Source: Halicephalobus mephisto
Taxonomy: Eukaryota; Nematoda; Chromadorea; Rhabditida; Panagrolaimidae
Length of the DNA: 64,000 nucleotides
Direction of reading: 5' to 3'
Assembly (NCBI GenBank): GCA_009193035.1
Contig: SWDT01000453.1
Span: 1-64,000 of the forward strand
The notes beneath the pieces were generated by a model. The model ran no database searches. It worked only from the letters and a program-made list of their open reading frames with translations, and was not told the DNA's origin. Below are positions 21,439 to 33,400 of the stretch, in pieces. Every line of letters starts with the position of its first letter. Within the stretch, counting starts at the first letter, position 1. The translations under genes and the position numbers were made by a program.

Positions 21439-24400
21439 TTAAAAATCTAAATCAATAAAATTTTCTTCTTTAATTTCTTTTTTGACTTCTGGATCGTCTA
21501 AAATTTGATTTTCGACGAAAATGGGATTTCTGAATTCGGCGTGGAAGACGGAAGAATCTGTTTCAAAATTTTCGGATTCGTTCTGGAATCTCCGAGATGA
21601 CGGTCCCGAGGACCTCCCGAAGGCGATGTTCACTTGGTCTTCCGCCGCTTTCGTCGCGTTTTGCCAGATTACGGTAACTCGGTTCTGCAAGTCCTCAGAA
21701 TTGTAGTTAAACCATAATCGGAATCTGAAAATCCATCAATAATCCAGAAAGTACCGTAATCTACAAACCTGGGACTTGTTTGATAAAGATGTTTGAAATA
21801 AAAATAAACAACAGCGACAATGATGGAGAAAAAGAAGAAAAATTTGAACAATGATACTGAAATAAAATTTTTCAATTTTATTTTTTTAAATAAATTTAAT
21901 TTTTTTATAAATTTTATATTTTTAAATAACTTTTTTATAATAATTTTTTTATATAAATTTAATTTTTTTATAAATTTTATATTTTTAAAATAACTTTTTT
22001 ATAATAATTTTTTTTACATAAATTTTATATTTTTAAAATAACTTTTTTAAAATTATTTTTTTAAAATAAATGCTATTTTATTTTTTTTAAATATTTTTTT
22101 ATTTTTTAAATTGTAGAATTTTATACATAATTTAGAGATTTTGAAGAATTTAATAAATACTTTTGGAACTTTGTAGAACCACGTAGTTGGTAAATTTCGT
22201 AATTTTTGGTCTTAATTGGAAAGTTTTAAAAATTCTTGTTTAGATTTTTTTGAAATTTTAAGTTTTTTTATCTCAGTAACATAATTTTAATATTTTCTAG
22301 AACTATATAAGGATCAAATTTCGTAACTTTTGGTCCCAATTGGAAAGTTTTAAAAATTCTTGTTTAGATTTTTTTGAAATTTTGCAAGAACTTTTTTGTT
22401 TTTTGAGTACTTTGATCGGAATCCTTCAAAATAAGTTAAAAATGTAATTCAACTTTTTGGTCTCAACTGGAAAATTATATATTCGTGTTAAAATTTTAAA
22501 ATTTCGAAATATTTTGATTTTTTTAAATATCATAATTTTCTAGAATTACTTAAATAAACAATTCGAGTTCGAAATCTCAAAAAAAGTTAAAAAAACTTTT
22601 TTAAATTTCGAAATATTTTGATTTTTTTAAATATCATAATTTTTCACAATTATTAAAAAATAAAATTTCACTTTTCGATTTCAAACAAAAAGTTACAAAA
22701 ATTCGTACACATGTTTTTTTAGGAAATACTGTAAAAAATATTTCTAATTTCTTAAATCCTAAAATCCTCCATTATTTTTTACAAAAAATTACGTATTTCC
22801 ATCTACATTCTGGAAATTAATTTTTTCACTATATTTCGAAGTTTTTGGATAAGAATTATTTGGAATTCATTTTTTGTACTTTTGAAATCATTTTTGGCGC
22901 GAATTTCTGATATCGTAAGTAGATCCAAGTCGGGACACAGACATATCATGTGTGTTCAAAAATCACCTGCGGGGCCGGCGCAGCGTGCTCCCATAGCTCA
23001 GTTGGTAGAGCGTGAGACTTTTAATCTCAAGGCCAAGGGTTCGAGCCCCTTTGGGAGCGAATATTTTTCGTTTTTGGAGGATTGATTTTACGAAAACTGA
23101 TTTTTATTTGAACTCACATAGTCTGATTTTGCCTTTTTGCTCAGAGACGGATTCCGTGTACCCGTAGAAGTCCCCAATCAGGCTGCCGTCGGAATCCTGG
23201 AGGTGCTGTGCTTGTGAGAAGACCTCCCTCGCAGCCGCGAGGAACGAGTCCTCCTCGAAGAAGGACCCGTCGTGGGCCACAACCCCGACCTGGTAGGTAG
23301 GGACGACCGCCGTCTCGTCCACTCTCGAGATGGACACACTCACCGACCTCCAGCGCGCCACCCCGAAACCCCTCTCCTCCATCTTCTCTACCCTCGACTT
23401 CAGTTCCTCGAAATCGAGATTTTTGTGGTGGAAAGTGATCAGAACTCCGCAGACGTCGCAACAGTGACCAACAGGTCTGACAGGGTATCTACAGTAAGAA
23501 TCAGGGTTTCCGCATTTGACAAATTTACAAATTTCCGAAAATTGCTGAAATTAAATTTTTTATTTTTAATTTCATAGAAAATCTCACTGGTTCGTCGATG
23601 TTACTGTTGACAGTGCCTTTCCTGCCTTCAAGAGGTCCTGGAACGACTCTGATGACGTCAGTGTTCGGCATCTGGTAGTCGACGTTGTCGATGGCGAATC
23701 TGGTCTTGAGGCCTGGTCCCAGGTCGAAAACCAGTTGGCCTTCGAGGGTCAAAACGAAATTCGAATTCACAACGTACTGAAATTTAATTTTTATCAAAAA
23801 AGTTAAAAAATGCAAAAATTATTTTTTATAAAAATATATTTTCCAAAATTGAAAATCTGAGACAAACTACAGTATACTTTATGACTTTTTAGAGGTTTTT
23901 TAAAATATAATTTAAAAATTTTTTATAAAATTTAAAAATACAGTAAAATTGTGAAAAATTATATAGTTTTCTGGAATTTTAAAAATAAAGTACAGTATAC
24001 TTTATGACTTTTTAGAAATTTTTTAAAATATAATTTAAAAATTTTTTTTATAAAATTTAAAAATACAGTAAAATTACAAAAAAATATACATATTATTTTT
24101 AAATTTTTTTTCGAAATAAAGTACAGTATACTTTGTAATTTTTTGGAAATTTATTTAAAAATAATTTAAAAAATTTTTTAAAAAGTTTTGTAAAATTAGA
24201 AAACAGAATAAAATTATAAAATTTCACATATCAATTTTCGAAATTTAATAAAAAATATTTTCGAAATAAACTACAGTATACTTTGTAACTTTTAAATATT
24301 TAAAAAAAATTGAAAATAATTTTATTAAAAAGTGGGATAAAAATATGGCATCTAATATATCCGGTATTGAGATTTTATGCAAATGATCTGCTGCAATAAA

Positions 24401-27400
24401 CGCTACTTTGCAGCTTGTCGGATACATGTTCATAAATATTGGATCACTTTTGTTGAGCGCTTTTCTAAAATTAGATTATAGCATAAAAATGAAGTTTCAT
24501 CTATTGTTCGTTGGAAAAATATAAGCGAACTCGCTTAATTGGTAAGTAGACTTGCTTAGATAATAAACGACTTCGCTTCTGTGATGAGCGAAATTGCTTC
24601 GGTAGTAAGTGGACTCGCTTAGATAATAAGCGACTTCGCTTCTGTGATAAGTGAAATTGCTTAATTGGTAAGTAGACTTGCTTAGATAATAAGTGAACTT
24701 GTTTCATGATAGACAAACTCGCTTACACAGTAAGTGGACTCGCTTTGATAATAAGTGAATTCGCTTAATTGGTAAATAAGGTCGTTTATGCAATGAGCGA
24801 ATTCACTTAGATGGTAAGCAAACTCTCTTCTGTAGTAAGCGAACTCGCTTCTGTAGTAAGTAATGTCGCTTATATAATGAGTGAACATGTAAGTCAAGTC
24901 TAGGTTGAAAAAAAAAGATAAAGTACAGATTTTTGAAATAGAAAAATCTACAGTTTCTCAACTCAAAAAAGTCCAAATTTTAATCTCGAATTTTGACCAG
25001 GAACTTTGAAAAACGGAGCACTGGACGTCTTCCTGAAAAGCATCAAAGTGAAGTCCTATTCGTGTCGAAACCCTCACTCGAGTTAAGTTACTTTGTAAAC
25101 TACAATTTTTGTTCGATATTTATGAGTTTTTTTAAAATTTTTCACAAAAATTCAAACATTTTCGTTTTTTTAATTTTGTCACTTTGGATACCAAAAAAAA
25201 AGAGAATTTTAAAAGTCCATCAATCTTCGAATTTTGTGTTTTATTCAATTTCTATTAAAATATTTATAAAATTTAAAAAATACAATTATTGATAAAAAAA
25301 TATTATTTTTTTTAATTTTAAAGAAAAGTTTTAAAAATTACCGAAAATATTTTAAAAAATAATTTTTCGTTTCGGGACCAAATTTGGGTAATTTTATTAA
25401 TTTTTAAAATTTTTTAATTTCGATTTAAAAAAAATCATTTTTTTAATTTTGAAATTTTCGAAAAATTAAAAAAAATCATTTTTCAAAACCAAATTTTATT
25501 AATTTTTGAAGTTTTTTAATTTCGATTTAAAAGAAATGATTTTGTTAATTTTGAAATTTTTTTTATAAATTTTTGATATTTTTGAATATTTAAAAAAAAT
25601 CATTTTTCAAAATCAAAATTTAATAATTTTATTAATTTTTATTAATTTTTGAAATTATTTAATTTCGATTTAAAAGAAATGATTTTGTTAATTTTAAAAT
25701 TTTTTATAAATTTTTGATATTTTTGAATATTTTTGCAGCTGCTGTTTTTTTTCGAATTTTCCTTTATCTACGAACAATAAAAACATTTAAAAATCAAAAA
25801 CAATATCGAACAAAAAATTTCATCATTCGTGTCAGGATCAAGAATAATTTTATTTTAAATTACTTTAAATTACTTTAAATAATTTTAAATTATTTTTTAT
25901 AAATTTTGTTTTTCAAAAAATTGATTTTTTTAATTTCCGTCTTAATCTGATAATTCTGGATATTTTTCTGTTAAAACTTCCTACTTTTTTGATTTACATT
26001 TTTAAAAAATTTATATTTTTTAAAAATAAATATTTTATTTTTCTTTAATTTACATTTTTTTAAAATCTATAATTTTTAAAATTTACATTCTTCTAAAATT
26101 TATATATTTTTCTTTAAATTTATATTTTTTTAAAATTTATATTTTATTTGTTTTTAAAATTGCATTTTTCTAAATTTTATATACTTTTTAAAAATTTATA
26201 TTTTTCTAAAATTTGTATATTTTTTTAGAAATTTATATTTTTTAAAAATTTATATTTGTTCTTTTCTTTAATTTATATTTTTCAAAAATTTGTATATTTT
26301 TTTAGAAATTCATATTTTTTAAAAATTTATATTTGTTATTTTTGACCTGAGGGGGCTGTTGTTTTTGAATCTCATTGGACCATAGTTGAATAATTAATTT
26401 CGAAAAAATGTGTTAAATATTGAAGTAGAACATAATTTTTTTGCAAAATACATATTTTAAAAACAAAAATTGATTTTAAATTTCACTTTTTTTTAATAAA
26501 AAAATTCTTTAAGAAAATTATATTTTTAAAAAATATAAAAATAAATTTTAAATTTTATTTTTTTAATAAAAAAATTTTTTTAGAAAATTATGTTTTTAAA
26601 AAAAAATAAATTTTAAATTTTATTTTTTTTAATAAAAAAATTCTTTAAGAAAATTATTTTTAAAAAAAAAATTAATTTTAAATTTTATTTTTTTAATAAA
26701 AAAATTTTTTTAGAAAATTATGTTTTTAAAGCTACAGTAACCACCCTCAGTTTTGTTCGTCATAGTTTAGGTGTCTTTTGTTTTTTCGACTTAAAGGACC
26801 ATCTTCGAAAAATTCTGAATAATTCCAAAAATACCGGGTTTCTGACTCCAGTAACCCCTAATTTCCTATTCTCCGCCCGTCACTTTTTCGAAAATAAAGG
26901 TTCGCATTTTTTACGAGTTCAGAGATGAACACAATGGAATTCCGGTGCTTGGTTTTCAAAGCTGGACTTTCGTGCTGGGACCTTCAAGTCATAATTTATT
27001 CAAAAAATCAGAATTCTTTAATTATTAGTTGAAGACAATTCTTTGGGATAAAAAGGACTAGGAATACTGTCTTAGCACGAAAAGTTCAAATTTGAGAAAA
27101 AAGAGGATGAACATTTAGGAACAAAGAGATGTGAACTTTTAGCCGAGAGTCGAACCCGGGTCTCACGAGCGACACTCGCGCGCGCTGACCACTGCACTAC
27201 ACAAGAAATTAAATAAATCAAGTTAATGCGTTTAATTCTATTTTCTCATCTTCTTTATTAAAATTTTTAATCAAAATTTAAACTTAAAATCCAGATTTTT
27301 CGCGCTAAGACACAACTTCCGGATTATAATTTGTCCAAAGAACCCAGATATCAAATTCGAATTATCAATTTATAACGACTTTCTGAAGCAAAAATCCGGG

Positions 27401-30400
27401 AATTTTGTCTCGTCACGAAAAGTTCAAAATTTTGACTTCGAACTGTGACCCTCAACTTTGATACAGCGGACCACTGACGGCTTCAAAATTTACAAACCTT
27501 AGACTGGAGATACTCCCAAATCGAATTTAGTCCAGACTTTCATTTTTGAGTAATTTCGTGCAAAAATATTTTTTTCAATTTGTTTGCAAAAGTCTATAAA
27601 AATTGAATTTAGATCTTCGAGATAAATTCCCACAAACTTATCTCGACATGATCATTTGCATTTTCTCACGTTTGATGAACTTGGATTTTTTATTTTTAAA
27701 AAAATTTAAAAATCAATGAAAATTGGCCTAACTGGACTCTGCCGGAGGGCACGTTTTAAACGATTTTGGTTTTCTTAAAGATTCTATAATTGCCCTTGTT
27801 GGACTTTAAAGTTGAGTTTTGTTTTTTTTCCGGATTTTTACTCGGAAATTTTCGGCACTTTTTTTGGAAATTGGTCCAAAAAAAATTCCGTTTTTTCGAA
27901 GCCAAAAATGTCTGAAAATTTTTGGAGATAATTATGGCCAGTTGTAAACAAAAATGTCAACTCCGAATTATTTCTATTAAAAAGTAAACATTCCATTCCG
28001 GAGTCATTCAATAAATTGTTTAATTTTGATTAAAATTTATTTTATTTTCGAAAATTTTATAAAAAAATTTATTTTTATTTTCGAACATTTTATACAAAAA
28101 TTTATTTTTATTTTCGATTATTTTATAAAAAATTTTACTTTTTATTTTCGAACATTTTATAAAAAAATTTTATTTTTTCAATATTCTAAGATTTTTCTTT
28201 TGAAATTTGTTTAATTTCGATTAAAATTTATTTTTATTTTTTATATTTTTATTATACTTAAAAATTGCGAAAATTAATTTGATTTTACCCATAATTTTGC
28301 AAAAATAAAAAAATTCAGATTTTTTAAATTTAGAATTTCGAAAAATTTTAAATTTAAAAAAACAAAAAATTTAAATAATAAAAATTTAAAAATTAAAATA
28401 AAAAAAATTTAAATTAAAAAAATTTAAAAATTTAAATAAAAAAATTTAAAAATTTAAATTTAAAAAAATTTAAAAAAATTTAAAAAATTTAAATAAAAAA
28501 GAAATTTAAAAATTTAAATTTAAAAAAATTTAAAAAATTTAAAAATTTAAATTAAAAAAATTTGGAATTTTCGGATTTAATCCAACTGTGACATTTCTGA
28601 TCCAATGATTAACAAAAATTATTTTTTTTATTTTACAAAATCTTGGATTTAGTATTTTTAATCCATTAAAATTTTATTGTTTAATCCAAAAATTAAAATT
28701 CTATTTTAATTCTTATTTATTTTTTAAATTTTTCCATTTTCAATTTTAGACTTAATCCTCTCCTGTTTCTGTCACTTTTCGGAATTAATTCCATTAATAT
28801 TTTTAATTTTCTGCAAAAATCGAAATTAATTTTAAAAATGTAAAATAACAAACAATTTTTAATTTTTAAGATTTTTTTAAATTTAAAAATTTAAGAATTT
28901 AGAAATTTTAAAGATTTTTAAAAATTAAGAAATTTAGAAATTTTAAAATTTTGAAGATTTTTAAAAAAATTAAAAAATTTTGAAAATTTTTTAAAAATTA
29001 AAAATTTTGAAGATTTTTTTTGAATTTAAAAATTTTCAAATAATAAATATTTTTAAATTCCTAAAAACCAAATATTTTTAAATTAAATTTTTTTGTTTTT
29101 TAATTTTAAAAATTGTTTTAATTTTTTTGTTTTTTAAGTATTTTGAAAAAAATGATTTTTAACTTTTTTAATGTTGTTTTTTGTTTTTTAAATTTGTCAT
29201 TTAAAATACGGTCGAAATAATTTGAATTTGATTATCTTTTTGAAAAATCTTGAAATTTTAAAAAATCAAGATAAAAGTTAATAATCAAAAAATTAATTAA
29301 AAATTTTTCGTTGTGGGATCTTTAAAATAAAAAAACAATTTTAAAAATCACCGGTTTCATCACGAATGGCATTTTTCAATTTCGAAATTAATAATTTTAT
29401 TTGAAAATTTGTAATTAAAATTTAATTAAATATTTTTCGCTGTGAGACCGTAATTTGAAACTTTTGTTCAAAGAATGAAGATTGAAAATCACCGGTCTTG
29501 GCACGGATGATATTCAATCCAGTGGTTGATTTGAAGATTAGTAAGTCTTCAAAGAACTAACAACTAATCTCATTATTAAAGAATAATCGAACGTTCTTCG
29601 CGTCAGGACCATTACTTGAAACATGTTCTTAAAAAAGTCATTGGTCCTGAGATGAATAATTTTTAATCTTTTATTTTTAATTTAATAATTTTAAAAAAGA
29701 ACATAATTTCATGATTGAATAGTAATCAAGCATCATTTGTGCCAAGACCGTGATTAAAAATTTTTTCAAAAAAATAAATGATTAAAAATTATTAAAATCA
29801 TTATTTAAAATAATTTTTTTTTAAATTTTATTTTTAATTTTTAAAAATAACTTTATTTTAAAAGTAATTCTTTATTTTTTAAATAATTCTATTTTTAATT
29901 TTTTAAATAATTTTATTTTTTATTTTAAAAATTAGTTTTCCAATTTTAAATTAAAACAATTTTTTCTATTTAGTATATAAAACAATCGAAAAATTTAAAA
30001 CTTCGTTAAAAACGTTGAGACTGTCATTCGTGTCGAGACCGAAATTAAATAACTTTTCTGTCTTTTTAGGGAATTTGGAAAAAGTAGTTACAGATTGTAA
30101 AAAACTTGTTTCATTTGTTTTTTCCTGGAAGATGCAACATTTTTGGCAATCCACGAAAAGCGATAAAACGAAGCCACAGGCCGGGTTTCGATTACACAAT
30201 TTACACAAGTGTCCTTCCAGACCCCTAGGCTTTTTGTCTTGAATTTTTTTTTTTTTGAAAACAAACCTAAATGTTATTTGAGATTTTTTGGAAGAAAAAA
30301 TTAAAGATTAATACCTTGGTTTTTTGTCATTTTCGAAATTTTGTTTTTTATAAAATTTAAAATAATTTTGAAAATATAAAATTTTAAAAATTTAATTCGT

Positions 30401-33400
30401 GTAGAATTACTGTATGTGGGTAGACTATTGTCTGCAAATACCAGAGTAACTAGTTGTCAGAGGGTTACCGTACTGTCAGTCAAGGTGTTTTACATTTTTT
30501 AAGTACTTCTAGATATGACGCCAGAGGGTAAATAGGGGGTCGTGTACCTTCATCTAAAAAATCCTAAATTTCTCTAAAACTATTTTTATTTAAAAAATCC
30601 AAAATTATTAAATAAATTTGTTTTTAAAATTTTCCAAAAATCCGTGTCGAGACAATTTTGTGGAATTTTTTACTTTTAACTTTTATAATAGTATGACATA
30701 GATTACTGTCTACAGTAATCCTTCCTCTAACGAACATGTCAAATTTGTCAGGCATAGTTACACGACTCATAAAATTCCGTTTTTACAACGACACATTTTG
30801 CAAAAAAAACTTTTCAAAAAAATTTCCAAAAATTTTCCATTTAAAAATTGTTTAATTTTTTAAATATTTTTAAAATTTATTTTTATTTTTAAATATTTTA
30901 CAAAAAAATTAATTTTTTAAATATTTAAAAAAAATTTTTAATTTTCGATTAAATTTTATTTTTTAAATATTTTCAAAATTTTTCATTTAAGAATTTTTTA
31001 ATTTTTGATTAAATTTTATTTTTATTTTTTAAATATTTTCAAAATTTTTTTGAAAGTTGTTTAATTTTAAATTTTTTAAAATTTTATTAAATCTCAGTTT
31101 TTTTAATATGTAAAAAATGAAAAAAAAAATAGTTTGATTTTGTACAATTTTTAAGAAAAACAAAAAATTCTTTCTGGGGCTCCCGAACGGAAAACACACT
31201 TTCCCCTCGAGACAACTCTAGGTGGGCGGTTTTATCCAATCTTCCTTCATCCATTGCGAGATGAATTTCATTTTCAAAATAATCCTAAAAAGAAAAAATT
31301 TTCCGTTCGGGATTCATTGAACGATTTTTCTTAATTTAATTTTTTTTTATTTTTTAAAATTTAATTTTTTTGAATTTTTATAAATTTAATTTTTTTGAAT
31401 TTTTATAAATTTTTTTTAAAAATTATTTTAAATTTTATTTTTTTTTAATTTTTATTTTTTATTTATTTTTATTATAAGCGGAAATTTAACTAAATTATTA
31501 TATTGAGAATAAAAAATAATTCAATTTTATGCGCAATTTGGTGAAAACGAAAAAACAACAAAAAAATACTTGTTCGAATGCTTTCAAACGGAAAAATTGT
31601 TTCATTCTGAAAAGTCCAGACACGTTTATTTTTCGGATTTGTTTTTGCCAAAGTCCGTAAAGCAGTCGGCATCAAAGTCGAATTTAATTTTTGCACTGTA
31701 ATTAAGTAAACCGGTCTGCCCGAATGTTGCGAGCAATGTGCAAGTTTCGAAATTTTCGCAAATGTAAATACAAAGATTAACCAATCTGCCTCAACGTTGC
31801 GGGCAATGTGCGAATTTAATTTTGATTTTGATGTCGACTTATCTGCCTCAATATTGCGGGCAATGTGCAGGTATCGAAATTTTCGCAAATGTAAATACAA
31901 AAATTAACCAAGCTGCCCCAACGTTGCGGGCAATGTGCAGGTATCGAAATCTAAAAACAGAAGTAAAATGATCTGTTCCAATGTTGCGAGCAATGTGCAA
32001 GTTTCGAAATTTTCGCAAATGTAAATACAAAAATTAACCTATCTGCCCCAACGTTGCGGGCAATGTGCGAATTTAACTTTTATTTTGATTTTGATTTTGG
32101 CACTAGTTTTTTTAGGATTTATCCAGAAAAAAAACCTAGCTTATTTACCGAAATTTTCGTGAATCAGAAGTGTCTTCAGAATCTCATTGAAATTCGATCG
32201 TTTTTTTATTTTATTTTTTTTTGGCTGAATGAATATTGACGTAAATTCGAAAAAGTCAATTTTTTAAAAAGTCCAATTTTGAGTTAGCAATGTTCGAAAT
32301 AAAATTTTCATTTCAATTTTCCAAATTTCCTAAATTTTTTCAATTTTTTAAAAAGTTTAAGAATTTTTTATTTTTTTATTTTAAAAATTTTTTTTAAATT
32401 TAAAACTTTTTAAAATTTAAAATTTTTTAAAATTTTTTATTTTTTTATTTTTCAAATTTTTTATTTTTTAAAATTTATTAAATTTTTCAATTTTTTAAAT
32501 TTATTAAATTTTCCAACTTTTTAAATTTTTAAATTTTTTTATTTCTTAAATTTTTCAATTTTTTAAATTTATTAAATTTTCCAATTTTTTTAAATTTGCA
32601 AAAAAATTTAAATTTTATTTTTTCCAAGGGATGAATGCCAATTTTTAAATTAATTAAACTTTTTCAAAGGACAAATTTGACAGTAGGCAGACGTATGTTA
32701 CAATTTTTAAAAACGTTAAAATTAAATTTTTTTAAATAAGTAAAATGATTAAAAATTTAAATATTTTTATTTGAAACTAATTTTTTAAATTTTGAAATTA
32801 GAAATAATTCTTGGAAAAAATTAAATATTCTTAGTCGTTTTAATTTATGAAATTTTAATAAAGTTAAATTTTTAATTAATAAGAAATAATTTTTAAAACT
32901 AATTTTTTAAATTACAAAATTAGAAACAACTTTAGAAAAAATTAAATATTCTTAATCGTTTTGATTTATGAAATTTCAATAAAGTTAAATTTTTTAAATA
33001 ACAAAATTAGAAATAATTCTTGGAAAAAATTAAATATTCTTAATCATTTTGATTTATGAAATTTTAATAAAGTTAAATTTTATTAATTAATACAAAATAA
33101 TTTTTTAAATAAAATAGAATTTTTAAAATTAATTTTTTAAATAACAAAATTAGAAACAACTTTTGAAAAAATTAAATATTCTTAATCATTTGATTTATGA
33201 AATTTCAATAAAGTTGATTTTTTAATAAGAAATAATTTTTTAAATAAAATAGAGTTTTTTAAATTATAAAATTAGCAATAACTTTTGAAAAAATTAAATA
33301 TTCTTAATCGTTTTGATTTATGAAATTTCAATAAAGTTGATTTTGTTTACTAGACTTCTGATTAAACAAATTCGAAAATTGCAGTTATTTCAGCTGTTTT

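Noticed and set aside
23141..23461. 106-aa minus-strand ORF rich in Arg and Gly at the AMN exon 4 locus
   Set aside because: Alternate frame of AMN exon 4; the frame with GHCCDVCG matches the family and splices in phase.
24501..24897. Two minus-strand 71-aa ORFs with regular Ser/Lys/Leu repeats
   Set aside because: They come from the 24-base hairpin minisatellite, whose unit length is a multiple of three, so frames stay open by chance.
31490..32030. Minus-strand ORFs with repeated HIARN/HCSQ motifs
   Set aside because: Translation of the GTTGCGGGCAATGTGC tandem array.
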